Positions 1 to 7,343 of a stretch of 13,875 nucleotides of DNA are shown here, in pieces. The position numbers and the translations under genes were made by a program. The stretch comes from JBGPIK01 sp041484845 (GTDB lineage: Bacteria; Desulfobacterota; Binatia; UBA9968). The stretch spans positions 1 to 13,875 of the forward strand of contig JBGPIK010000152.1 in NCBI GenBank assembly GCA_041484845.1, written 5' to 3'. Under the pieces are notes generated by a model. That model was not told where the DNA came from. It made no database searches and saw only the letters and a list, made by a program, of their open reading frames with translations. Position 1 is the first letter of the stretch; every line of letters starts with the position of its first letter.

Positions 1-733
1 CCGACTCCGGGCGAAGAAGCTCCTTCACCGATCCTTCCTCCCTTTCAAATTCACACCCGCGTACAATGACGACGGGCACACCATCCTTTTTTCCCATTGC
101 CAGCTCTGCCGCCGCCGCGACCTCGTCGGCCGTGGCCGCTATAGCGGCTCTAAGCTCATAACCGTAGGGGTCCTTCGATCCTCGCTCATCTTTGACGGCT
201 TTCATTCCTGAGATACCCACCGCGATATCCACCGTGCCGAGGCGCCAGGGACGGCCAAAACTGTCGCTGATGATCACAGCCGGAGCCGCTCCGGAACCCT
301 GCTGGATTTCACTCCGGATTATTCTTGCTGATAGATCCGAGTCTTTCGGCAGTAACGCCGCCTGCCCGACTCCTACATTGGAGCAATCGACTCCGGCATT
401 GGCGCAGATAAAACCGTGGTGCGTTTCCACGATCAGCGCGCGACCGCCCTTACGAATCACGCGCCGGCTCTCGCTTAGAATCACTTCCACTAGCGACGGA
501 TCTTTATCCAACTCCCGGCTCAACTCTTGGGCCCGCTCGGAAGGTGAAATCTTATCGAGCCGCAGCACCCTGCCCTCCGCTTTGGAGACGATTTTCTGCG
601 CAACAACGACGATGTCATTGTCGAAAAGCTTAAAACCATTTCGCGCGCAGGCCGCGGCGATCAGCTGTCCCACCGAATCGCCGGCATGAACCTCGCCCAA
701 TCCCCCAATGCCGATAATCTCGATCCGCTTCAC
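1..733 (-). CDS. cofE: Coenzyme F420-0:L-glutamate ligase CofE, C-terminus cut by window edge
   Basis: CofE adds glutamate residues to the F420-0 tail by GTP-dependent ligation, the last step of F420 assembly, in the cytoplasm. I translated 244 residues up to the left edge. Family hallmarks are VAQKIVSKAEGR near residues 44-55, GFICANAGVD at 107-116, and SDSFGRPWRLGTVDIAVG at 156-173. Single-domain CofE proteins are about 245-255 residues, so little is missing unless, as in mycobacterial FbiB, a nitroreductase-like domain follows beyond the edge. The start is a GTG at 733-731 that overlaps the cofC stop (shared GTGA, 733-730), so translation is probably coupled to cofC. It is the last visible gene of the cofG-D-C-E operon. 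Identity is secure; the C-terminal architecture is unknown. Confidence 0.93.
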   Translation of the reverse strand, partial: MKRIEIIGIGGLGEVHAGDSVGQLIAAACARNGFKLFDNDIVVVAQKIVSKAEGRVLRLDKISPSERAQELSRELDKDPSLVEVILSESRRVIRKGGRALIVETHHGFICANAGVDCSNVGVGQAALLPKDSDLSARIIRSEIQQGSGAAPAVIISDSFGRPWRLGTVDIAVGISGMKAVKDERGSKDPYGYELRAAIAATADEVAAAAELAMGKKDGVPVVIVRGCEFEREEGSVKELLRPES

Positions 734-1416
734 GCGCCTCCGGAGTGGCTGCTCTTTTCCAAAGCGACGTTCATCATCTGCCGCGCTAGGCAAAACGCTT
801 CGCCCGCTTCCGAGCCGATGGCGAGAAACCGCTGGAGATCCTTTGGCTCGTCGATATCGAGCGCGATATGCTCGTTTTCACTAAACCGCAGAGGCAGTTT
901 CCGCGCCGATACTTGGGTCATGTGATAACTAAAGCTGTCGTAGCCGAATCGGAGTTTGATGATATCGGGCGGCGCCAACAGCAATGCGTTGGTGCCCATG
1001 CGGTCATGGGATGGAACGAGCAAAGCAAACGGCGCCATGGCCCCGTCCGGGAGCTGAGACAATAATTCATCGATGTCTCGCGCGCACAGCAACGGCATAT
1101 CACCTGGAATGATTAGAACCGCCTCCCATCCAGCGGCTTTCAAATACCGGCGCGCGAAGTCTACCGCATCGGTTTCGCCGCGTTCGGCAGCCTCCCGAAT
1201 GACCTCGGCGCCCAGCGCGAGGGCGATATCGGCAACAGCGTCATTGCCGGTGACGACAAACGTCGCGCGTAATCGGCGCGCTAACAATACTTGCCGCAAC
1301 ACATCGCGAAACATGGCTTCGGCCAGAGCCTCTCGGTCACTAGCGTCGAGCAGCGGGCTCAGGCGTTGCTTGGCATTACGAAAACCTTTGACGGGAATCA
1401 GAGCTGCGACTTTCAT
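730..1416 (-). CDS. cofC: 2-phospho-L-lactate / phosphoenolpyruvate guanylyltransferase CofC
   Basis: CofC joins a three-carbon phospho-acid (2-phospholactate, phosphoenolpyruvate or 3-phosphoglycerate, depending on lineage) to GTP, giving the GDP-activated donor used by CofD. The 228-residue length is typical. Visible motifs are PVKGFRNAKQRLSPLL at residues 8-23 (nucleotide-binding loop), IIPGDMPLL at 102-110 (metal-binding acidic motif), GTNALLL at 141-147, FGYDSFSYH at 157-165 and LDIDEPKDL at 186-194. The ATG at 1416 has only a weak ribosome site. It lies 28 nt after the cofD stop, so it is probably translated from the shared operon mRNA. Its TGA overlaps the cofE GTG. Which of the three substrates it uses cannot be told from sequence by eye. 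Confidence 0.93.
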   Translation of the reverse strand: MKVAALIPVKGFRNAKQRLSPLLDASDREALAEAMFRDVLRQVLLARRLRATFVVTGNDAVADIALALGAEVIREAAERGETDAVDFARRYLKAAGWEAVLIIPGDMPLLCARDIDELLSQLPDGAMAPFALLVPSHDRMGTNALLLAPPDIIKLRFGYDSFSYHMTQVSARKLPLRFSENEHIALDIDEPKDLQRFLAIGSEAGEAFCLARQMMNVALEKSSHSGGA

Positions 1417-1444
1417 GCGTGACTCGGAAGGAATTTCTTTAGCA

Positions 1445-2371
1445 TTATTTTCCCAGCAAGGCCAAGACTTCGCGGGCGAGGCGCTTTTTGCGGTCGAGAT
1501 CGCTCATCACGATATCGGTCAAAACGGTCGTGATGCCCAGGTTTTCGATTCGGCTTTTCATTCTCTCGTCCTCGGTTGCAATGACAAAAATATCGAGAAA
1601 GTCGGCGTAGGCTTGCGCTACGCCGAAGACCGTCGGTTCAAACTCGGCGGCGACCATCAGTTTGTGTGCCGGACCGCTAATCGCCGAAACGCCGACGATC
1701 GGGCTCAGCCCGATAACGGCGGCTTTGGTTTCCGTTAAGGCAGCGCGAATTCCCGGCACCGCCAAGATTGGACCGATGCTGGTTATAGGATTGCTCGGAC
1801 AAACGACGACCGCAGACGCTTGATGAATAGCTTCGAGTACGCCAGGCGCGGGCCGGCTTCGCTCGACACCCTCGAAACGGATGGCGGTCACTTGTTTCGA
1901 CCAGCGCTCCTTTACGAAGTATTCCTGAAAAGAAATCTCCCCGTCGGGGGTGAGCACGCGGGTTTCGACCCGCTCATTCGACATCGGGAGAATCTTTGCC
2001 GTGATCCCAAGCCTAGCACAGATTACGCCGGTAATGCGGGCAAGCTGAACCCCTTCATTGAACAACCGGGAGCGCATGATATGCGTCGCAAAGTCTTTAT
2101 CACCGAGCTTAAACCATGTCGGTTCGCCCAGCCGCCGCAGTTGTTCCAGCACAGTGAAGCTCTCATCCTTGATGCCCCAACCTTTAGCGCGGTCACCGAT
2201 GCCCGCGAGCGTATAGGTAATCGTGTCGAGGTCGGGCGAGACATGAAGTCCGTGAAAGACGCAGTCATCTCCGGTGTTGCAAATAATCGTCAGTTCCGCC
2301 GGATCGATCTCGGCTGCAAACCCTTCGATAAGTTTAGCGCCGCCGGTGCCTCCGGTAAGAATGGTCAGCAT
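1445..2371 (-). CDS. cofD: 2-phospho-L-lactate (or enolpyruvyl) transferase CofD/FbiA
   Basis: CofD transfers the phospho-acyl group from the GDP donor made by CofC onto the deazaflavin FO, giving F420-0 or its dehydro form. The protein has 308 residues, normal for the family. The N-terminal LTGGTGGAKL at residues 5-14 is the glycine-rich nucleotide loop; CNTGDD at 31-36 and SPDLDTITYTLAG at 45-57 are family signatures for GDP and metal binding. CPSNPITSIGPIL at 191-203 is the conserved central block, and ISGPAHKLM follows at 231-239. It starts with an ATG 20 nt after the cofG stop with only a weak upstream purine match, consistent with coupled translation. Whether the product is F420-0, dehydro-F420-0 or 3PG-F420-0 depends on CofC and is not visible here. 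Confidence 0.95.
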   Translation of the reverse strand: MLTILTGGTGGAKLIEGFAAEIDPAELTIICNTGDDCVFHGLHVSPDLDTITYTLAGIGDRAKGWGIKDESFTVLEQLRRLGEPTWFKLGDKDFATHIMRSRLFNEGVQLARITGVICARLGITAKILPMSNERVETRVLTPDGEISFQEYFVKERWSKQVTAIRFEGVERSRPAPGVLEAIHQASAVVVCPSNPITSIGPILAVPGIRAALTETKAAVIGLSPIVGVSAISGPAHKLMVAAEFEPTVFGVAQAYADFLDIFVIATEDERMKSRIENLGITTVLTDIVMSDLDRKKRLAREVLALLGK

Positions 2372-2391
2372 GCCTGTCGTGCTTCGGCAAT

Positions 2392-3645
2392 TTATGCCGT
2401 GGCCGCGTTGAAGAGTTCTTGGCCGGAGCGGAGCGGGCCACCGTCCCGCGCCAGATAGTCAGCGCCGGACAATTTTTCCACGTAGCGGAGAACGGACGGC
2501 GAAAGGAATTTTTCGCCCTGACGAATGTATTCGGGATAGACCGGCAATCGCGCTTTCAGCACAAAGCCGGCTATGGCGCTTTTCTCTTGTATTATCTTTA
2601 ACGCCGGCCACGGCGCTTCGGGATTGATGAAGTCGGGCGTCAGCGGCGAGACTCCGCCCCAATCGTTGATGCCCGCCTCCAGATAAAGCTCATATCCTTG
2701 GGGTGTGAGATTCGGCGGCGCTTGAATATTCATGGCGCCGCCGAGAATTAAACGCGCTAAGGCGATGGTTTTCAGCATCTCCTCATGCGTGGCGTCGGGA
2801 TGCAGGCGCATGGGTATCGACGGTTTGGCACGAAAATTTTGTACGATGACTTCTTGGATGTGACCATATTGTTCGTGCAAATCGCGTATCGCGCACAGCG
2901 AATCGATTCTTTCTTCCCAGCTCTCGCCGATGCCGATGAGAATACCCGTGGTGAACGGAATACGCAGCTTGCCGGCCTCAGCGATCGTCCGAAGACGCAC
3001 CGCGGGCTTCTTATCCGGCGCGTTGTCGTGCGCGCCGCCTGGCGCTAGTAATCGGTCGCTAACGCTCTCCAGCATCAATCCAAGGCTGGCATTGACCTCT
3101 TTGAGTCGCTGCAAATCTCGATTTCCCATCACACCGGGGTTGGAGTGAGGTAATAATCCCGTCTCTTGGAGCGTGACGCGGCAAGCATCGATAAGATAGT
3201 CCAGCGTGCGCTGGTAGCCGCGCTCGGCCAAAAAGTTCTTCATTTCGGGATAGATCGATTCGGGCTTGTCGCCAAGGCTAAAAAGCACTTCCGTGCAGCC
3301 GAGCCACTTCCCCTGGCGAACCACCCGCAACACTTCGTCGAACGTCATGGTCTTGGCGCCGGGCTCACCCGGCGCTTTGCGAAACGTGCAATAACCGCAA
3401 AAATCGCGGCACAAGTTGGTGAGCGGCACGAACACCTTGGGAGAATACGTAACCACTCTCCCTTTGTGTTGGTCGCGCAACTTCCCTGCGGTCACCAGCA
3501 AGCGTTTCAATCGTTCACCTTCAGCGGTTACCAACATCAGGGCTTCTGCCCGCGTCAGGAGTTTACCGTCGAGACAATCTTTTAGAATCGCTTCCATTCT
3601 TCTTCTGTCTGCATATCGGATCAACCCAAGTGAATCAACCGACAT
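2392..3645 (-). CDS. cofG: 7,8-didemethyl-8-hydroxy-5-deazariboflavin synthase subunit CofG (radical SAM)
   Basis: CofG is a radical S-adenosylmethionine enzyme that works after CofH to close the deazaflavin ring of FO, the F420 chromophore. The iron-sulfur motif CRDFCGYC sits at residues 79-86 (C79, C83, C86), after VFVPLTNL. HSNPGVMG at 167-174, IQAPPNL at 307-313 and GINDWGGVSPLTPD at 325-338 are CofG rather than CofH signatures. The protein (417 residues) carries about 65 residues before the radical SAM core, resembling the leader of fused FbiC proteins. The ATG at 3645 has no visible ribosome site; an in-frame ATG at 3597 follows a purine-rich AGAAGAAG and may be the true start (401 residues). 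First gene of the cof operon; I found no convincing minus-strand promoter. Confidence 0.94.
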   Translation of the reverse strand: MSVDSLGLIRYADRRRMEAILKDCLDGKLLTRAEALMLVTAEGERLKRLLVTAGKLRDQHKGRVVTYSPKVFVPLTNLCRDFCGYCTFRKAPGEPGAKTMTFDEVLRVVRQGKWLGCTEVLFSLGDKPESIYPEMKNFLAERGYQRTLDYLIDACRVTLQETGLLPHSNPGVMGNRDLQRLKEVNASLGLMLESVSDRLLAPGGAHDNAPDKKPAVRLRTIAEAGKLRIPFTTGILIGIGESWEERIDSLCAIRDLHEQYGHIQEVIVQNFRAKPSIPMRLHPDATHEEMLKTIALARLILGGAMNIQAPPNLTPQGYELYLEAGINDWGGVSPLTPDFINPEAPWPALKIIQEKSAIAGFVLKARLPVYPEYIRQGEKFLSPSVLRYVEKLSGADYLARDGGPLRSGQELFNAATA

Positions 3646-3663
3646 TGACTAAAGCAAATTCGC

Positions 3664-3692
3664 TTGACAGCCGAGATTGGCCTCCCTATGCT
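3664..3692 (+). promoter_or_regulatory. Sigma70-like promoter for the amidohydrolase/ABC operon
   Basis: Perfect -35 TTGACA at 3664-3669, a 17-nt spacer, and -10 TATGCT at 3687-3692 (four of six consensus bases). The predicted start is near 3699, giving a leader of about 200 nt before the ATG at 3902. It reads away from cofG. An inverted repeat begins three bases after the -10 box. Confidence 0.55.
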
Positions 3693-3694
3693 TG

Positions 3695-3714
3695 CGCGGA
3701 ACTTTATTTCCGCG
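3695..3714. promoter_or_regulatory. Inverted repeat over the predicted transcription start, candidate operator
   Basis: CGCGGAA at 3695-3701 is perfectly mirrored by TTCCGCG at 3708-3714, with a 6-nt centre. The repeat covers the predicted +1 of the 3664-3692 promoter, where a bound repressor would block initiation. It could instead fold as a hairpin at the very 5' end of the mRNA. The repressor, if any, is not encoded in the window. Confidence 0.4.
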
Positions 3715-3765
3715 GCCGGATGCCGACGCAAGAATGAATTTGAACAATGCCTAGCTGGGTGGTAC

Positions 3766-3828
3766 CTCTGGGTCGGCTGCCCAGGGTCTGACGTGAAACA
3801 AGCGCAAACGGCTTCATTGATGCAATGA
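3766..3828. repeat. Two further short inverted repeats in the long leader
   Basis: A hairpin at 3766-3786 pairs CTCTGGG-like bases with CCCAGGG (seven pairs, one G-T) around a 7-nt loop. A second, TCATTG-N3-CAATGA, lies at 3814-3828. Neither is followed by a T-run, so they are not terminators. They may be operator half-site pairs or leader structure; short repeats like these also occur by chance. Confidence 0.3.
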
Positions 3829-3901
3829 CTCAACGACCCGAGCATTTAGTTGGCGGGCGAAATACTCAGTCAGGAACAAAGCCGATTGGAGGAAGCCCGT
3901 A

Positions 3902-5101
3902 ATGGACACGTTCGACAATATGCTCGTCATCGATGCTGACGGACACGTTTATGAAGGCGACGTCAACCTGACCAGCCGCATGCCCGAAAAGTGGCGGTCG
4001 CAGGCGCCGGTTCGGCTCAAAGACAACCAGGGTAATTCCCGTATTCTGTTGGAAGGACGGATTTGGTCAGCGTCGCAGGGACCCGGTCCGGGTGTAAGCG
4101 GACCGATGACGGATAAGGCGCGCAAGTCCCGCCCGGGCATGACCGATCCTGCGGCGCGCCTCAAAGATATGGATTTGGAAGGCATCGACGTAGCGGTTCT
4201 GTTCGGCACGCAAATCGCCCTCACGGTCAACGGCTTGATGAGTGGCGAATTGGCAACCGTCCTTTGCCGCGCGGTCAACGAGTGGCTGCTGGAATATTGC
4301 TCTGCCGATCCCAAACGGCTTCGCGCGGTTGGCCTGATCGCCTGCCAGTCCCCTGAAGCCGCCGTCAAGGAACTCGAATTTCTCGCCAAAGCCGGGGCGG
4401 TTTCGGCTATGCTGCCGACGAACGTTTACGGCCGCAACATGGGTGACGCCATGTTCCATCCGATTTACGATTGCGCGCAGTCTCTGGGCATGCCGCTCAG
4501 CGTCCACCCGCAGACCGGCCATGACGGCGTGCCCGGCCTCTCCGGTGTCATGGGCGCCGGCAGCGAAAGGTTTTTTAAATACGTTTATGTCCACATGACC
4601 GCTTTTCCCTTCGAGCTCATGATCGCCATGATGCACATGATCGGCGAAGGCGTCTTCGACCGCTTTCCGAAACTGAGAGTCGGCTTCATGGAAGGCGGCG
4701 CTGGCTGGCTGCCCTTCTGGGCGGAACGTTTCGACGAGCATATCGAAAAACTTGCGCCGCAGATGCCGGAGCTCAAACGCAAGCCCAGCGAAATTATTCG
4801 CGGCGACCAAATTACCCTGACCTGCGAATCCGAAGAGACGGGTCTCGACCGGGTCTTCGCAGCCAACGGCGAGAACACCGTCATGTACGCGTCGGATTAC
4901 TGCCACTGGGATTGCCATTTCCCCTACTCGGTAAAAGACGTCATCGACGGCAAAGATCTCTCTTTCGCGCAAAAAGAGAAGCTATTGAATCGCACCGCCA
5001 GCGAATTCTTCAACCTGAAAAATCTGCCCCAACCCAACGCGCTAAAGATCGCGCGTCGGAACGGGTCCGACGGCGGTCAACGCCAGGCGGCTACCGCGTG
5101 A
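3902..5101 (+). CDS. COG2159-type amidohydrolase / metal-dependent hydrolase or decarboxylase
   Basis: A TIM-barrel metal enzyme of the Amidohydrolase_2 (COG2159) family, which includes ACMSD-like and resorcylate-type decarboxylases as well as hydrolases. The 399 residues show IDADGH at 10-15 (first metal-binding strand), FHPIYDCAQSLGMPLSVHP at 185-203 with metal-ligand candidate H202, FDRFPKLRVGFMEGGAGWL at 252-270, and YASDYCHWD at 329-337 with catalytic acid candidate D332. Ribosome site GGAGGA at 3888-3893 is 8-9 nt before the ATG, so the start is well supported. It is followed after 14 nt by a binding-protein gene, implying one operon from the 3664 promoter. A basic tail of about 25 residues after NLKN extends past the fold. 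The substrate is unknown; aromatic or unsaturated carboxylates are plausible by family only. Confidence 0.87.
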   Translation: MDTFDNMLVIDADGHVYEGDVNLTSRMPEKWRSQAPVRLKDNQGNSRILLEGRIWSASQGPGPGVSGPMTDKARKSRPGMTDPAARLKDMDLEGIDVAVLFGTQIALTVNGLMSGELATVLCRAVNEWLLEYCSADPKRLRAVGLIACQSPEAAVKELEFLAKAGAVSAMLPTNVYGRNMGDAMFHPIYDCAQSLGMPLSVHPQTGHDGVPGLSGVMGAGSERFFKYVYVHMTAFPFELMIAMMHMIGEGVFDRFPKLRVGFMEGGAGWLPFWAERFDEHIEKLAPQMPELKRKPSEIIRGDQITLTCESEETGLDRVFAANGENTVMYASDYCHWDCHFPYSVKDVIDGKDLSFAQKEKLLNRTASEFFNLKNLPQPNALKIARRNGSDGGQRQAATA

Positions 5102-5115
5102 CAAGGAGTATCGGC

Positions 5116-6066
5116 ATGAGACAAACAAGTTTTTTCGGGGCAACTTTTTTCGCGGCCGTTTTGCTGGCATCGACCCTCGCCTGGAGCGCGGAAAGCGTAC
5201 AGAAGATTCGCGTCGGCTTTCCCTCGCTCGCCTTCGCCTACCTGCCCTATTACGTCGCCCAGGACAAAGGCTTTCTGAAAAAATATAATCTGGAAGCCGA
5301 GTACATTCAAATGCGCACCACCATTCAGCCCTCGGCGGTCATCAACGGCAATATCAATTTTTTCCCCTCGGTATCCACCGGCATTTCCGCCGCGGTCTCG
5401 GGCATACCGGTGGTCGTCGTGCTCAACTTCTTCGACGGCGCGCCGTGGATTCTTGTCACCAACAAGGAGATCAATAAACCCCAGGACCTGATTGGCAAGA
5501 CCGTCGCGGTCTCGGGGCTGCGAACTTCGCCGCATCTGTTCTTGCAAGCGGCATTGAAAAAATGGGAAATCGCAGAGAGAGATGTAGCCATCATCAGCAC
5601 CGGCGGCACCTCCGACAGCTTCATGGCGCTGGTAAGCAAACAGGTCGCGGGCACGGTGCTGACGCCGCCATTCGATGACAAGGCGGTTTCGCTCGGCTTT
5701 AAGAAATTTATGTTCCTCGGCGACATGGCCGACATTCCGTACGTCGGCGTCATGGCATCACAGAACGAGATCAAGAATAACCGAGAGACGATCCGCCGCA
5801 CACTCGCGGCGCTGATGGAAGCGGTCGCCTGGATTCGCGCCAATCGCGAGGAGAGCGCCAAGATGATCGTGAGCAAGTTCAAAGTGAACCAGACCGAGGC
5901 GGAAAATACCTACGCGACGCTGGCTAAAATGCTGAATAAGGACGGGCGGCTCAATCCCAAAGTCGCCCGCGGCTATATCGACCTCTTGCGCCAGGACCGG
6001 CCGATACCGGCGGATTTCGATCCTCAGAAGGTTCTCGACTTTTCGATGTTGCCGGCAGGACGTTAG
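5116..6066 (+). CDS. NMT1/THI5-like ABC transporter substrate-binding protein
   Basis: A periplasmic solute receptor of the SsuA/TauA/ThiY-like NMT1 family. The chosen ATG at 5116 follows AAGGAG (5103-5108) at a 7-nt spacing; the frame is open further upstream but that part overlaps the preceding gene. The resulting 316 residues begin with a classic signal peptide: MRQ, a hydrophobic run to about residue 22, and probable cleavage after LAWSA (about 25). The mature protein has KIRVGFPSLAFAYLPYYVAQDKGF-type first-lobe sequence (30-53), a DLIGKTVAVSG block (124-134), and LTPPFDDKA (182-190) in the second lobe. Ligands in this family include sulfonates, pyrimidine precursors and aromatic acids; this one is unknown. 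No permease or ATPase gene is adjacent, so it is an orphan receptor sharing an operon with the amidohydrolase. Confidence 0.88.
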   Translation: MRQTSFFGATFFAAVLLASTLAWSAESVQKIRVGFPSLAFAYLPYYVAQDKGFLKKYNLEAEYIQMRTTIQPSAVINGNINFFPSVSTGISAAVSGIPVVVVLNFFDGAPWILVTNKEINKPQDLIGKTVAVSGLRTSPHLFLQAALKKWEIAERDVAIISTGGTSDSFMALVSKQVAGTVLTPPFDDKAVSLGFKKFMFLGDMADIPYVGVMASQNEIKNNRETIRRTLAALMEAVAWIRANREESAKMIVSKFKVNQTEAENTYATLAKMLNKDGRLNPKVARGYIDLLRQDRPIPADFDPQKVLDFSMLPAGR

Positions 6067-6113
6067 CGACCGTGAACACGAAGGAATTTGTCTCCGAGGG
6101 TTAAAGATCCTAT

Positions 6114-6145
6114 GCCACGTTTTGCGTGGCTCGCTCTAATTTTTT
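6114..6145 (+). terminator. Weak candidate rho-independent terminator after the binding-protein gene
   Basis: GCCACG (6114-6119) pairs perfectly with CGTGGC (6125-6130) around a 5-nt loop, and six T residues occur at 6140-6145. The nine bases between stem and T-run are more than a good terminator has, so this may only attenuate transcription. Confidence 0.3.
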
Positions 6146-6199
6146 GCACGCAATCGACTCGTGATACCCAGTATCCATGACTGCCGCACTGAGCAACGC

Positions 6200-6231
6200 T
6201 TGACAAAACCGCTGAGTTTGATGACTTAAAT
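6200..6231 (+). promoter_or_regulatory. Possible promoter for the second amidohydrolase
   Basis: A perfect TTGACA at 6200-6205 is followed by TTAAAT at 6226-6231, but the spacer is 20 nt, longer than optimal. The ribosome site AGGAGG (6235-6240) lies immediately downstream, so the leader would be very short. The strong -35 in a 182-nt gap suggests a separate start of transcription. Confidence 0.3.
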
Positions 6232-6248
6232 AGCAGGAGGATCCACCG

Positions 6249-7343
6249 ATGGCGTTCCAGGGTCACACGATTATCGATGGCGACGGCCATGTGATCGAAG
6301 ATTGCAAAGCGATCGTCGAGTACATGCCGCAGGCGTACCGTGAGAAATACGATACCCATAGTTTTTTTAATCCCTTTCCGCCTCTCGATCACCTCCACTC
6401 AGCGAATCTTCACGACTTTCAACCTGGAGCGTTCAACAAAGTGGGGCCGGACGGCTGGTTGGACTTTTTGCAAGATGTTGGTATCGAGACGACGGTTCTT
6501 TATACCACTCTCGGTTTAGCTTTCGGCAAAATCGTCAGTCGCGACTGGGCCATCGATGTGGCGCGCGCTTATAATGATTGGCTCCACAATACCTACATGA
6601 AGCGCAGCCCGCGCTTTAGAGGCATGGCCTTGATCCCTTTACAGGAGCCGGAAGCGGCCGTTGAAGAGCTGCGCCGGGCGGTCAAAGAACTAGGCATGTG
6701 CGGCGCCATGCTGCCTTCTACCGGCATTCAGGCCCATCTCGGCGACCAGCGCTACTGGCCAATTTACGAAGAGGCGAACCGGCTCGGTTGCGCGATCGGA
6801 ATTCATGGGGGCGCCCACGAGAATCTTGGACTCGATGATGTGACCCCCTATGCGCCGGTTCATGCACTGGGTCATCCCTTTGGCCAAATGATCTCGTTCG
6901 GCGCTATCGTGTTCAATGGGATCTTTGACAAGTTTCCTGACGTGAAGATCGGCTTTATGGAAGCAGGAGTCGCCTGGTTACTCATGTGCGTTGAGCGCTT
7001 CGACCGTTCCTGGGAAACTCATATTCAGCGCGACCCACGCAAGCGCTTTCTCGAACTCCGGCCTAAAGAAAAGGTCAGCGAGTACATCGCTCGCCATATG
7101 GACGCAGGGCGCATTTTTATCGGCTGCGAGGGCGAAGAGCCCGATATTGGCCATGCGGTCAAACGGATGGGCAACAAACCGTGGGTGTACTCCAGTGATT
7201 ATCCGCATGAAGTCAACAACGAATATTGCAAACATGAGATAAACGAAATGCTGGAAAACCAGGAAATGACCGCAGCTGACAAGGCTGCTATTTTATACGG
7301 CAACGCGCGACGATTTTATAATTTGGGGGTGGCCGGACTATGA
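6249..7343 (+). CDS. Second COG2159-type amidohydrolase / decarboxylase-like enzyme
   Basis: A 364-residue TIM-barrel metal enzyme of the same family as the 3902-5101 product. The two share the order IDGDGH (9-14), YWPIYEEANRLG (169-180), IGIHGG (183-188, candidate ligand H186), FDKFPDVKIGFMEAGVAWL (226-244) and YSSDYPHE (314-321, catalytic acid candidate D317). Between these blocks they differ strongly, so they are distant paralogues rather than a recent duplication. The start is fixed by AGGAGG at 6235-6240, eight nt before the ATG. The stop TGA overlaps the next gene's ATG (ATGA, 7340-7343), so the two are translationally coupled and probably act in one pathway. It could be a hydrolase or a non-oxidative decarboxylase; sequence does not decide. 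Confidence 0.87.
   Translation: MAFQGHTIIDGDGHVIEDCKAIVEYMPQAYREKYDTHSFFNPFPPLDHLHSANLHDFQPGAFNKVGPDGWLDFLQDVGIETTVLYTTLGLAFGKIVSRDWAIDVARAYNDWLHNTYMKRSPRFRGMALIPLQEPEAAVEELRRAVKELGMCGAMLPSTGIQAHLGDQRYWPIYEEANRLGCAIGIHGGAHENLGLDDVTPYAPVHALGHPFGQMISFGAIVFNGIFDKFPDVKIGFMEAGVAWLLMCVERFDRSWETHIQRDPRKRFLELRPKEKVSEYIARHMDAGRIFIGCEGEEPDIGHAVKRMGNKPWVYSSDYPHEVNNEYCKHEINEMLENQEMTAADKAAILYGNARRFYNLGVAGL

Noticed and set aside
192..689. Plus-strand open frame over the left edge
   Set aside because: It is antisense to cofE, whose minus-strand translation shows clear CofE motifs; the plus-strand product has no recognisable domain.
3756..3786. T-box-like TGGGTGGTACC followed by a GC hairpin in the leader of the first amidohydrolase gene
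   Set aside because: Only about 60 nt separate it from the predicted transcript start, too short for the T-box Stem I. There is no T-run after the hairpin, and the downstream gene is not an aminoacyl-tRNA or amino acid gene. Probably coincidence.
4067..4972. Long open frame of 301 codons antisense to the first amidohydrolase
   Set aside because: The sense frame has the family motifs, a proper ribosome site and a promoter. The antisense product shows no domain and is a typical GC-rich codon shadow.
4912..5115. Upstream extension of the binding-protein frame by 68 codons
   Set aside because: It overlaps the end of the amidohydrolase gene, is strongly basic, and would bury the signal peptide. 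The ATG at 5116 has a well-spaced AAGGAG.
6536..6547. 12-nt perfect palindrome CAGTCGCGACTG inside the second amidohydrolase gene
   Set aside because: Within chance expectation and embedded in conserved coding sequence; no regulatory context.
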